Assembly: GCF_004000765.1 (NCBI RefSeq)
Contig: NZ_BILW01000001.1
Location: forward strand, 496,001 to 560,000
DNA length: 64,000 bases
From: Paenibacillus chondroitinus NBRC 15376
GTDB taxonomy: Bacteria > Bacillota > Bacilli > Paenibacillales > NBRC-103111
Reading direction: 5' to 3'
In this document: positions 8,395-15,633 of the stretch, one piece after another
How the letters are laid out: the number at the start of each line of letters is the position of its first letter
How positions within the stretch are numbered: the stretch's first letter is position 1
Made by a program: the position numbers and the translations under genes
Notes under the pieces: generated by a model
Told to the model about the DNA's origin: nothing
Seen by the model: only the letters and a program-made list of their open reading frames with translations
Databases searched by the model: none

Positions 8395-9072
8395 ATGAGC
8401 ATGAACAATATTGATTTCCTTGCCGTCGTCCGGAGCTGTATACCTCAAGAAGCTGAGATCGTGCAGCTGCAGCAGCAGGGGAATCCCGCGGCAATCTTGT
8501 ATGCGGACGTTGATGGTGACGGATTTCCCGAAATCACGGCTATGTATAGATTCTTAGACAGCCAGTACCTGTTCTCGATCAAAGACTATTCCGGTAACTG
8601 GTTCCCTATTGCGTCAGCAGCCACGGGAGGAATTAGGGGAGTGACGGATTTTGCGGCAGCGCCTGTTTCACGCAGAGAAGGTTGGGATGTAATTATCGGC
8701 TGGCAGCAGGAGGGCGCGAGTTCAGGCTCTGAGCTGGACATCATCCAATGGACGTCAAGCGGTTTTCAGCGGATGATCCCGCCGGGGACGACGTACGATC
8801 ATTTGGAGATTGAGGATATGCCGACCCGAGAGGGGAAAGACGGCCTATGTGAGCTCGCGCTTTGGGTGAAAGAGCAGAATAAAGTGTATCAGGTGCAGAC
8901 GTACCGCTGGGATCCGTACCGGCTTGTTCCAACGCAGGACGTACATCCTTATTATTTCCAACGAGTCAGCCGCTACTATGAGGACTTAGTGCGCGATCAT
9001 CCGGATGAGCCGGCTTACCGGAGTCTTCTGGAGGATGCGAAGAAGAAGGTGGGCGGTGAAGGTGGAGCGTAA
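8395..9072 (+). CDS. Hypothetical protein with FG-GAP/VCBS-like calcium loop
   Basis: A 225-residue protein with no signal peptide or membrane segment. Residues 36-46 read YADVDGDGFPE, the Asp-rich calcium-binding loop of FG-GAP/VCBS repeats, followed by alternating hydrophobic strands (EITAMYRF, YLFSIKDYSGNWFPIA) as in a beta-propeller blade. Later segments (WDVIIGWQQEG, LDIIQWTSSGF, CELALWVKEQNKVYQVQTYRW) continue the strand pattern; the C-terminal 40 residues are charged and helical. The ATG follows an AGAGGG site. It is monocistronic between a terminator and a gene-poor stretch. No function is assigned. Confidence 0.8.
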   Translation: MSMNNIDFLAVVRSCIPQEAEIVQLQQQGNPAAILYADVDGDGFPEITAMYRFLDSQYLFSIKDYSGNWFPIASAATGGIRGVTDFAAAPVSRREGWDVIIGWQQEGASSGSELDIIQWTSSGFQRMIPPGTTYDHLEIEDMPTREGKDGLCELALWVKEQNKVYQVQTYRWDPYRLVPTQDVHPYYFQRVSRYYEDLVRDHPDEPAYRSLLEDAKKKVGGEGGA

Positions 9073-9142
9073 GCAGCAGGATGGTGGAAATATCTGGATC
9101 GGGAGTAGAAGGCGATAGGCAAAAGTGTTCTTCTGTGATGGG

Positions 9143-9177
9143 GCTGCGACAACAGTAGAGATATCTACTGGGGCAGC
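9143..9177. repeat. Nested hairpin
   Basis: CAGTAGA (9153-9159) and TCTACTG (9164-9170) form a 7-base stem with a GATA loop, enclosed by GCTGC (9143-9147) and GCAGC (9173-9177). No T run follows on either strand, so it is not a standard terminator. Confidence 0.6.
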
Positions 9178-9365
9178 TCTATTTGCGTTGTGTAGCGCAA
9201 GTGGGACTAAACAGGAAGTAAATAACACCGCCGCCACCAATAATAGCCAACTAGTTAAAGTGCCACGAATCCCACCAATAACACCTCGCCCGTCACCTCC
9301 CCCTATGCAGCTGCTGATTTGTTAGGGATCCAGCAGCCGTGATTCCACCAAATTGGGCTGAATTT

Positions 9366-9402
9366 GAGGGCTAACGGACTGAGGTGCCGTTATTTCACCC
9401 TC
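9366..9402. repeat. Inverted-repeat element, possibly a dispersed intergenic repeat
   Basis: GAGGG and TAACGG (9366-9377) face CCGTTA and CCCTC (9387-9402), giving a two-part stem. The surrounding text resembles the short intergenic elements built on CCGTTATTT that are frequent in Paenibacillus genomes. That resemblance is from memory and not tested. Confidence 0.4.
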
Positions 9403-9498
9403 AAAATGACGGCTTCAATCCTGATTTGGAAGGGGAATCCATTTGATGAATGCCCATTCAACGGCATGAAGAAGACAAGCCATTTCTTCGCGTAAAAA

Positions 9499-9583
9499 TA
9501 GGATGTCGCAATATCTTATCTTTTTTGTCCTAATGTTAGACTAAAAATCCTACTATTCCTATGCTACATTTATGTAGGATGTC
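9499..9583. promoter_or_regulatory. Direct repeat before the dehydrogenase operon
   Basis: TAGGATGTC followed by two bases and AATAT occurs at 9499-9508 and again at 9575-9583. An inverse copy ATCCTAC lies at 9547-9553. The second copy lies about 30 bases before the start at 9615. This could be an activator site, but no promoter boxes are clear. Confidence 0.35.
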
Positions 9584-9614
9584 TTAATATTACATGTAGC
9601 GATGAGGTAATGAG

Positions 9615-10697
9615 ATGAGCAAAACATTGAAAATCGGCATTATTGGCGGCGGCGGTATTGCTGGCGCGCATGTAAGAGCCTACCGGGAGTTGGCTGATGT
9701 AGAGATTGTAGCGGTTGCAGATGCTGTTCCTGGCAAAGCGGCGCAATTTATTGATTTCTGGCAGCTTACATCGGCGCAAGCCTTTGATGATTACCGACAG
9801 CTGCTGGAATTAGACCTTGATGGAGTAAGCATTTGCACGCCTAATGTGGCTCATCACCGCACAACGGTAGATGCCTTGCTGGCAGGCAAAAACGTCATGT
9901 TGGAAAAGCCGATGTCCGTTACGTTGGATGAAGCGGTAGAAATGGCGCAAACGGCGAAAAAGACAGGCTACATGCTCAATGTTGGCTTCCAACCGAGGTA
10001 TGATCCGAACATGAAAACCATTCAAGATGTGGTTCAGTCCGGTCAACTGGGCAAAGTGTACTACGTAGAGACTGGCGGCGGACGTCGTAGAGGGATGCCT
10101 GGCGGCACATTTATTTCCAAGGAAATCGCAGGTGCCGGTGCAATGGCCGATATCGGCTGCTACTCGCTCGATATGGCGCTTAATGCGATGGGATATCCGA
10201 AACCGCTTACCGTATCCGCTTACAGTTCTAACTATTTTGGTACAAACCCTTTGTATCATAAAGAAGCAGCGCGCTTCGATGTAGAAGACTTCGGTGTTGC
10301 GATGATCCGATTTGAAGGGGATCTCGTGCTGAATTTCAAAATCTCATGGGCGATGCACATGGACACGTTAGGGCCGACCCTGTTCCTTGGTACCGATGGC
10401 GGACTTAAAGTGACGCCTGCCGGTAAAGGCCCATGGAGCGGTGTGTTTGATGGATCTGTTGGATCTATCACGTACTTCCATGATGTTCTTGGACACCATA
10501 CCGAAAGTCAAATCCCGATCATCGATCATAATAAAAATTTGTTTAACGAAAAAGTTCGCGATTTTGTTGAAGCGGTTCGCGACGGCAAGCCTGCACCGAT
10601 TCCTGGTGAGCAAATCGTTCGCAATCAAGCGATTATTGATGGTATTATTCGCTCCTCGCTCCTGAAACGTGAAGTCACCATTGAACTTCCTAATTAA
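9615..10697 (+). CDS. Gfo/Idh/MocA-family NAD(P)-dependent oxidoreductase
   Basis: A 360-residue protein with an N-terminal Rossmann fold (KIGIIGGGGIAGAHVRAY), the family motif EKPMSV (about 97-102) carrying the catalytic-site lysine, and a C-terminal alpha/beta domain with ADIGCYSLDMALNAMG. Such enzymes oxidise or reduce sugars, inositols or related cyclic polyols. The ATG follows GAGGTAATGAG. It is first in a run with a second family member (37-base gap), and an SDR and a flavoprotein after a terminator. Substrate unknown. Confidence 0.92.
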   Translation: MSKTLKIGIIGGGGIAGAHVRAYRELADVEIVAVADAVPGKAAQFIDFWQLTSAQAFDDYRQLLELDLDGVSICTPNVAHHRTTVDALLAGKNVMLEKPMSVTLDEAVEMAQTAKKTGYMLNVGFQPRYDPNMKTIQDVVQSGQLGKVYYVETGGGRRRGMPGGTFISKEIAGAGAMADIGCYSLDMALNAMGYPKPLTVSAYSSNYFGTNPLYHKEAARFDVEDFGVAMIRFEGDLVLNFKISWAMHMDTLGPTLFLGTDGGLKVTPAGKGPWSGVFDGSVGSITYFHDVLGHHTESQIPIIDHNKNLFNEKVRDFVEAVRDGKPAPIPGEQIVRNQAIIDGIIRSSLLKREVTIELPN

Positions 10698-10734
10698 TTC
10701 ACAATAAAATTCAACCTACTTGGGAGGTAATCTT

Positions 10735-11820
10735 ATGTCACGTATTTTCCGTATTGGTATCATTGGTTGTGGTGGAATTGCAAACGGTAAGCATTTGCCA
10801 AGTTTGAGCAAGCTGAAAAATGTTGAAATTGTCGCATTCTGTGATATCGTTAGCGAGCGCGCAGAGAAGGCGGCTGACAAATACGGCGCAGAAGGCGCTA
10901 CCGTTTATGAAGATTACAAAGAATTACTAGCAGATGCTACGATTGATATCGTGCATGTACTTACTCCGAATGACTCGCATGCGGAAATTGCTATTGCAGC
11001 AATGGAAGCTGGCAAACATGTCATGTGTGAGAAACCGATGGCGAAAACGGCAGCAGATGCGAAACGTATGGCTGAAACAGCGAAACGTACAGGCAAAAAG
11101 CTGACAATTGGTTATAACAACCGTTTCCGTGCGGACAGCCAGCATTTGAAACGCGTTTGTGAGCAAGGTGAGCTCGGGGAAATTTACTTCGCTAAAGCGC
11201 ATGCGATTCGTCGACGTGCAGTTCCGACATGGGGCGTATTCCTCGATGAAGAAAAACAAGGCGGAGGCCCGTTGATCGATATCGGAACGCACGCTTTGGA
11301 CTTGACGCTTTGGATGATGGACAACTACAAACCGAAAGTTGTTCTCGGTACGTCCTACCACGAACTGTCTCAAAAAGAAAATGCCGCTAACGCATGGGGC
11401 CCGTGGGATCCGAGCAAGTTTACAGTGGAAGATTCCGCATTCGGGATGATCGTGATGGAAAACGGAGCGACCATTATGCTGGAATCCAGCTGGGCTCTGA
11501 ACACGCTGGAAGTTGACGAGGCAAAGTGCTCGCTGAGCGGAACAGAAGGCGGCGCAGACATGAAAGGCGGACTTCGTATCAATGGCGAAAAACACAGCCG
11601 TTTGTATACAACGGAAGTTGATCTGAAAGCCGGCGGAGTTGCTTTTTATGATGGAGCCAAAGAAAGTGATGCGGATCTTGAAATGCGCACTTGGATCAAA
11701 GCGATTGAAACGGATGCAGAGCCTGTCGTGACTCCTGAGCAAGCCTATGTTGTATCGCAAATTTTGGAAGCTATTTATGAGTCAGCGCGCACTGGAAAAG
11801 CAGTTTACTTGAATAACTAA
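10735..11820 (+). CDS. Gfo/Idh/MocA-family NAD(P)-dependent oxidoreductase
   Basis: A 361-residue protein with Rossmann motif IGIIGCGGIANGKHLPSL, the CEKPMAK catalytic segment (about 95-101), and IDIGTHALDLTLWMMD in the second domain. The start is the ATG at 10735 behind a GGGAGG site; an upstream in-frame start would place that site inside the gene. It is only moderately similar to its neighbour at 9615, so the pair probably acts on successive or isomeric sugar intermediates rather than being a recent duplication. A strong terminator follows. Confidence 0.92.
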   Translation: MSRIFRIGIIGCGGIANGKHLPSLSKLKNVEIVAFCDIVSERAEKAADKYGAEGATVYEDYKELLADATIDIVHVLTPNDSHAEIAIAAMEAGKHVMCEKPMAKTAADAKRMAETAKRTGKKLTIGYNNRFRADSQHLKRVCEQGELGEIYFAKAHAIRRRAVPTWGVFLDEEKQGGGPLIDIGTHALDLTLWMMDNYKPKVVLGTSYHELSQKENAANAWGPWDPSKFTVEDSAFGMIVMENGATIMLESSWALNTLEVDEAKCSLSGTEGGADMKGGLRINGEKHSRLYTTEVDLKAGGVAFYDGAKESDADLEMRTWIKAIETDAEPVVTPEQAYVVSQILEAIYESARTGKAVYLNN

Positions 11821-11828
11821 AAAGTAGA

Positions 11829-11859
11829 AGAGAGGGGCTCGCGCCTCTCTCTTTTTTTG
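11829..11859 (+). terminator. Terminator after the dehydrogenase pair
   Basis: AGAGAGG (11829-11835) pairs with CCTCTCT (11844-11850) around a GC-rich loop, then seven T. Confidence 0.92.
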
Positions 11860-11934
11860 CCAACATTTGAAAAAATGCTGCAAAAAGGAGTATGCTAGAA
11901 CTACTCTGGTGTCTAGGAAAGGATGGATGTAAGG

Positions 11935-12717
11935 ATGGATTTGGGGTTGAAGGGGAAAGTTGCCTTAATTACTGGCGGAAGCAAAGGGATTGGTTTGGCG
12001 ACTGCCATCACGATGTCCCGCGAAGGCGCAAAGGTGGCTATTTGTGCGAGAAATGAGGAGCAGCTTCAAGAAGCTGCCAAACTTATTGCCGATTTGACGG
12101 AAAGCCGCGTACTAACGATTCAAGCGGATGTTATGTCAGAAGAAGATTGCAAACGCGCTGTCGAGCTAACGGTTGAAGCTTTTGGCGGCATTGATATTTT
12201 GGTTAATAATGCCGGGACTTCCGCGGCGAAACCTTTTGAACAGGTGGGAACGGAGGTTTGGCGGCAGGATTTGGAGCTGAAATTGTTTGGAGCGATTCAT
12301 TGCTCCCGTTACGCGATTCCCTATATGAAGCAAGCCGGTGGCGGCTCCATTGTGAATCTGACGACATCTGCGGCCAAGACACCGCCGGCTTCCTCCCTGC
12401 CTACAAGTGTCAGCCGCGCAGCTGGACTGGCCTTGACTAACGCGATGAGCAAAGATCTTGCAGGGAACGGCATTCGCGTGAACACCGTTTGTATCGGGAA
12501 GATTCGCAGTGATCAGCTGGAAAAAGCTTGGAAGCGCGAGGCCCCTGAGCTCACTTGGGATGAGTATGCACGTGATGCAAGACACGCTATCCCACTAGGC
12601 CGCATCGGACAAGCAGAGGAAGCGGCGAACGTGATCGCTTTCTTATCCTCACAAGCAGCTTCGTACGTAACGGGGACTTCGGTGAATATTGATGGCGGCA
12701 AAGGCGAAGCTTTGTAG
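11935..12717 (+). CDS. Short-chain dehydrogenase/reductase
   Basis: About 260 residues of the classical SDR type: cofactor motif TGGSKGIG near residue 12-19, NNAG (about 85-88), and a C terminus YVTGTSVNIDGGKGEAL. The usual catalytic YxxxK is not obvious: the region reads SSLPTSVSRAAG, with Ser in place of Tyr and Arg in place of Lys, following a Ser-rich LTTSAAKTPP segment. This suggests either an atypical active site or a non-catalytic member. Two ATGs are possible (11923, 11935); MDLGLKGKVALITGG is the usual N terminus, so 11935 is chosen. The luciferase-like gene follows by 36 bases. Confidence 0.88.
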   Translation: MDLGLKGKVALITGGSKGIGLATAITMSREGAKVAICARNEEQLQEAAKLIADLTESRVLTIQADVMSEEDCKRAVELTVEAFGGIDILVNNAGTSAAKPFEQVGTEVWRQDLELKLFGAIHCSRYAIPYMKQAGGGSIVNLTTSAAKTPPASSLPTSVSRAAGLALTNAMSKDLAGNGIRVNTVCIGKIRSDQLEKAWKREAPELTWDEYARDARHAIPLGRIGQAEEAANVIAFLSSQAASYVTGTSVNIDGGKGEAL

Positions 12718-12753
12718 GCTCGCATCGGTTCTGGTTATGGAGGACACATCGGA

Positions 12754-13671
12754 ATGAAGCTTAGTGTGTTAGATCTTGTTCCCGTCATAGCCCCGGCAGA
12801 CGCCGGCGCAGCTTATGAGCAAGCTGTCATGCTCGCCAGGCAAGCCGAAAAATGGGGCTACTCGCGCTACTGGGTGGCTGAACACCATGACATGCCTGCG
12901 TTGGCTTGTACGGCGCCTGAGGTTTTCTTGGCGCATGTCGGCGCGAGGACGGAAAGAATTCGCATCGGTTCAGGCGCTTTGCTGCTGCCGCATTATACGC
13001 CGATGAAAGTGGCAGAAAGCTTTCATATGCTTGCTGCCCTCTACCCGGGCAGAATAGATCTTGGCATCGGGCGAGCGCCCGGCGGTTCTGCCAATGCCGC
13101 TATCGCGCTAAGCGGCAACTTCCTGGAAAACGTTCGGCAGCTGCCGGAAACGTTGAAGTCGTTAATGGCCTTGCTGGAAGGCAGATTTGAGTGCGAAGGG
13201 CAACCGGTAACGGCAAGGCCGGTGCCACCTACTGCGCCGGAAGTGTGGATGCTCGGCACCAACATCAAAAGCGCAGCATTAGCAGCTGAGCATGGAACTG
13301 GCTACGTATTCGGCCAATTTATGAGCGATAGCGATGCTGTTGAAGTTGTGCGTGGCTACCGGGAGAACTTTGTGCCATCCGCACAAGGGCAAGTCCCCCG
13401 CGTCATCATCGCGGTAGGTGTGGTCTGCGCCGATTCGGAGGAGGAGGCGCTGGGATTAGCAGCTGGTATGCCTTGGCTGCAAGGTGCGGAGTCCCAGCCC
13501 CAGCCCCAGCCCCAGCGCAGAATGCTCATTGGCACAGTTGCTAGTGTATATGAGCAGTTGGAGCGGATGGCACGCGACTGTGAGGTCGATGAATTTCTTT
13601 TGGTCACGCCGATTGCAAATTATGAACGGCGATTGCGATCTTATGAGTTAATAAGCTCAATCATTTCTTAA
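12754..13671 (+). CDS. LLM-class flavin-dependent oxidoreductase
   Basis: A 305-residue TIM-barrel flavoprotein of the luciferase-like monooxygenase superfamily: VLDLVPV at the N terminus, RYWVAEHHDMPALACTAPEV, RIRIGSGALLLPHYTP, and RIDLGIGRAPGG. Such enzymes use FMNH2 to oxygenate varied substrates, and many are uncharacterised. A GGAGG site precedes the ATG. Near residue 248-256 it carries four Gln-Pro units encoded by four perfect copies of the hexamer CCCAGC (13493-13516), an insertion in a surface loop. It is probably cotranscribed with the SDR and ends at a terminator. Confidence 0.9.
   Translation: MKLSVLDLVPVIAPADAGAAYEQAVMLARQAEKWGYSRYWVAEHHDMPALACTAPEVFLAHVGARTERIRIGSGALLLPHYTPMKVAESFHMLAALYPGRIDLGIGRAPGGSANAAIALSGNFLENVRQLPETLKSLMALLEGRFECEGQPVTARPVPPTAPEVWMLGTNIKSAALAAEHGTGYVFGQFMSDSDAVEVVRGYRENFVPSAQGQVPRVIIAVGVVCADSEEEALGLAAGMPWLQGAESQPQPQPQRRMLIGTVASVYEQLERMARDCEVDEFLLVTPIANYERRLRSYELISSIIS
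13493..13516 (+). repeat. Hexanucleotide tandem repeat inside the flavoprotein gene
   Basis: Four perfect copies of CCCAGC encode a Gln-Pro repeat. Because the unit is six bases, copy-number change would not shift the reading frame. Confidence 0.9.
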
Positions 13672-13676
13672 TAGCA

Positions 13677-13724
13677 AAAAGGCTGCATCTCTTGTAGATC
13701 ATCTACGAGAGAGCAGCCTTTATT
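13677..13724 (+). terminator. Terminator after the flavoprotein gene
   Basis: AAGGCTGC pairs with GCAGCCTT, with inner CTCT/AGAG and GTAGA/TCTAC stems, then a T-rich end. It is long and nearly perfect. Confidence 0.9.
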
Positions 13725-13725
13725 A

Positions 13726-13769
13726 GTAGATAAGAAAGTATAAGTTTTATACTTTTGCTTCGCATCTAC
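13726..13769. repeat. Two-tier hairpin beside the terminator
   Basis: GTAGAT (13726-13731) pairs with ATCTAC (13764-13769), enclosing AAAGTATAA (13735-13743) and TTATACTTT (13747-13755) with a three-base loop. On the minus strand it lies about 75 bases downstream of the small ORF at 13845-13937 and could end or protect its transcript. Confidence 0.5.
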
Positions 13770-13844
13770 CTTGACAAACGCGTTCGAATTAAAAGGACGA
13801 CGAAGTCGTTTATCCTTGCTTATTTGCGAACCCTATAAGTCATG

Positions 13845-13937
13845 TTACGCGCGGCGTTTTTTACGTAAATACCAGACTAACATGGAAATGGCGTCCCGGA
13901 TTGAAGCGGTTTGGTAGTACCTGAGAGTCAATGTCAT
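13845..13937 (-). CDS. Candidate small basic peptide (30 residues)
   Basis: On the minus strand an ATG at 13937 is preceded by AGGGAGG at a spacing of ten bases. It opens a 30-residue frame beginning MTLTLRYYQTASIRD and ending in the strongly basic YLRKKRRA, with a hydrophobic ISMLVW patch between: an amphipathic, cationic peptide. No family is recognised. It lies in a 480-base gap, and a hairpin structure is found downstream. The ribosome binding site is good, but a frame of this length can arise by chance. Confidence 0.3.
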   Translation of the reverse strand: MTLTLRYYQTASIRDAISMLVWYLRKKRRA

Positions 13938-14152
13938 AAGCAAGAAACCTCCCTAACCCTGAAAGAATGTCATGCATGAACAGTACTACGTAAAAAGTAG
14001 CGCGTTGGTTTTATTTTTTTTTAATATTTTTTAAACACTGTTTTTTAAACAAATACCTCTACTTTCTGGATTAAACTTTCCCCATGAAAGTTGGATAATA
14101 AACATGTAAGCGTTATCCAAATTTGATCGGCTCACTTAGGGGAGGAATAGAG
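13938..14152. other. Upstream region of the sugar-binding protein gene
   Basis: Contains a pair of direct repeats TTTTTTAAAC (around 14027 and 14041), an inverted repeat AACTTTC-N5-GAAAGTT (14074-14092), a cre-like site (14105-14118), and a GTACTAC/GTAGTAC long-range inverted repeat reaching back into the small ORF. It is AT-rich and looks like a regulatory region; no gene is seen on the plus strand. Confidence 0.5.
14105..14118 (+). promoter_or_regulatory. cre-like site upstream of the sugar-binding protein
   Basis: TGTAAGCGTTATCC matches the CcpA consensus TGWAANCGNTNWCA at all defined positions except the last. It lies 35 bases before the start codon, where CcpA binding would block transcription in the presence of glucose. 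Confidence 0.55.
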
Positions 14153-15499
14153 ATGAAAAAAGTGTTCACTTTAGCTCTGTCGTTATCCATCATGTTTACT
14201 GCGGCAGCATGCTCGTCAGGTACGAATACGCCAGCAGCACCTGCGGCCAGCGCGGAACCATCCAAAGCAGCAGCGGCTACAACAGCACCTAGCAAAGATC
14301 CAGTTAAGCTTCGCGTTGCTTGGTGGGGTGGGCAAGCGCGTCACGATTACACGTTAAAAGTGATCGAGATGTATGAGAAACAGAACCCGAATGTCAAAAT
14401 TGAAGCGGAATATGCGCCATTCGACGATTACTGGAAAAAGCTTGCTCCGCAAGCCTCAGCCAATCAGCTGCCGGATGTTATCCAGATGGATATCTCGTAC
14501 TTGACACAATACGGCGGGAAAAATCAGCTGGCTGATATGACGCCTTACACGAAAAATGGTCTGATCGACGTTTCATCCATCTCTCCGAATAATATTTCCG
14601 GCGGTGAAGTAGGCGGTAAGTTAGTCGCGATGAACTTAGGCGTGAACGCGCTGGCGACGACAGTTGATGTGAATACGTTCAAGAGCTTAGGCATTCCAAC
14701 ACCAACCAAAGACTGGACTTGGGAGGATTATGATGCGGTTGCGGCAAAAGCGAAAGCTGGCGGCAAACAAATCGGCGGCTTTGCGCTTCACCATGAAGTC
14801 TTTTTCCCTTACTACCTGCGTACTGTCGATCAAAAAATGTATAACGCAGATGGGACGGCGCTTGGTTACACCGATGATAAACCGTTCATTGACTACTTCA
14901 AACGTTACCAAAAATGGTACGAAGCCGGCAATATCCTTTCCCTTGATAAAGAGTCACAGAAGAAAGGTGTAGCTGAGGAAGACGAAATTTTGCTGAACAA
15001 CGCGGTAACCGGCAATGGTTGGTCCAATCAATTCTTGGCTGTGGCCAACTTGGTGAAAGACCGTCCGCTTGAATTGTTCCCGCTTCCTGGACGCAACGGC
15101 AATAAAGGCTTGTTCTTGAAACCAAGTATGTACTTCTCCATTGCGAACAGCTCCAAGCAAAAAGAAGAAGCAGCGAAGTTCATCTCCTTCTTCGTGAACG
15201 ATATTGAAGCCAACAAATTGATTAAAGGCGACCGTGGTGTGCCAGTTTCTTCCAAAGTGAAAGATGCGCTCAAACCGCTGTTGTCCCCGAACGAAGTGAA
15301 AATCTTTGATTATGTAGCATGGGCTGAACAAAACAGCTCCCAAATGGATCCTCCGAACCCGGTTGGTTCCATCGAAGTCGAGAAATTGCTCAAAGCTGCC
15401 AGCGAGCAAATTTTGTACAAGAAAACGAGCATAGAGGATGCTGCTGTGAAATTCCGCAAGGATGCTAACGCGATTTTGGAAAAAAATAAAGCGAAGTAA
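14153..15499 (+). CDS. ABC transporter sugar-binding lipoprotein without neighbouring permeases
   Basis: A 448-residue family 1 extracellular solute-binding protein. It begins with a basic, hydrophobic signal and lipobox ending TAAAC, then an Ala/Pro/Ser linker, then LRVAWWGGQARHDYTLKVIEMYEKQNPN, the usual opening of carbohydrate-binding members. The start ATG 14153 follows GGGGAGG. These proteins deliver oligosaccharides to a two-permease ABC importer, but no permease or ATPase gene adjoins it. It must therefore work with permeases encoded elsewhere or serve as a sensor. A terminator separates it from the LacI-type regulator. A cre-like site suggests glucose repression. Confidence 0.93.
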   Translation: MKKVFTLALSLSIMFTAAACSSGTNTPAAPAASAEPSKAAAATTAPSKDPVKLRVAWWGGQARHDYTLKVIEMYEKQNPNVKIEAEYAPFDDYWKKLAPQASANQLPDVIQMDISYLTQYGGKNQLADMTPYTKNGLIDVSSISPNNISGGEVGGKLVAMNLGVNALATTVDVNTFKSLGIPTPTKDWTWEDYDAVAAKAKAGGKQIGGFALHHEVFFPYYLRTVDQKMYNADGTALGYTDDKPFIDYFKRYQKWYEAGNILSLDKESQKKGVAEEDEILLNNAVTGNGWSNQFLAVANLVKDRPLELFPLPGRNGNKGLFLKPSMYFSIANSSKQKEEAAKFISFFVNDIEANKLIKGDRGVPVSSKVKDALKPLLSPNEVKIFDYVAWAEQNSSQMDPPNPVGSIEVEKLLKAASEQILYKKTSIEDAAVKFRKDANAILEKNKAK

Positions 15500-15517
15500 C
15501 TCTTCGTCAAAACGAGA

Positions 15518-15558
15518 GGCCGGAATTCCCTTGAAGTGAGGGAACCGGTCTTTTTTTT
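15518..15558 (+). terminator. Terminator after the sugar-binding protein
   Basis: GGCCGG and TTCCCT pair with AGGGAA and CCGGTC with a two-base bulge, followed by eight T. Confidence 0.92.
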
Positions 15559-15560
15559 GC

Positions 15561-15614
15561 TTGACATGTTAAACGTTTCACATTAAGCTAATAGAGTATG
15601 TTAAACGTTTAACA
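15561..15614 (+). promoter_or_regulatory. Promoter and two operators of the LacI-type regulator
   Basis: A -35 box TTGACA (15561-15566) and a weak -10 TAAGCT (15584-15589) flank the operator TGTTAAACGTTTCACA (15567-15582), which fills the spacer. A second copy, TGTTAAACGTTTAACA (15599-15614), is a perfect 16-base palindrome near the transcription start. LacI-family proteins bind such CG-centred palindromes, so this is best read as autorepression. Confidence 0.85.
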
Positions 15615-15633
15615 AAACGGAGTTGAAACAGGG

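Larger units (their letters stand above)
9073..9614. other. Gene-poor stretch with hairpins and a possible dispersed element
   Basis: This 542-base stretch holds no convincing gene. Short open frames on both strands at 8986-9325 lack ribosome binding sites, and the minus-strand one overlaps the end of a real gene. It contains a hairpin at 9143-9177, an inverted-repeat segment at 9366-9402, and a direct repeat near the 3-prime end (9499 and 9575) that could be an operator for the dehydrogenase operon at 9615. Confidence 0.6.

Noticed and set aside
8986..9325. Two overlapping small frames on opposite strands
   Set aside because: No ribosome binding site, no family, and one overlaps the end of a real gene.
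10927..11760. Long minus-strand frame inside the second dehydrogenase gene
   Set aside because: It is antisense to a clear Gfo/Idh gene, rich in Arg, Cys, Phe and His as expected from reverse codons, and has no ribosome binding site.
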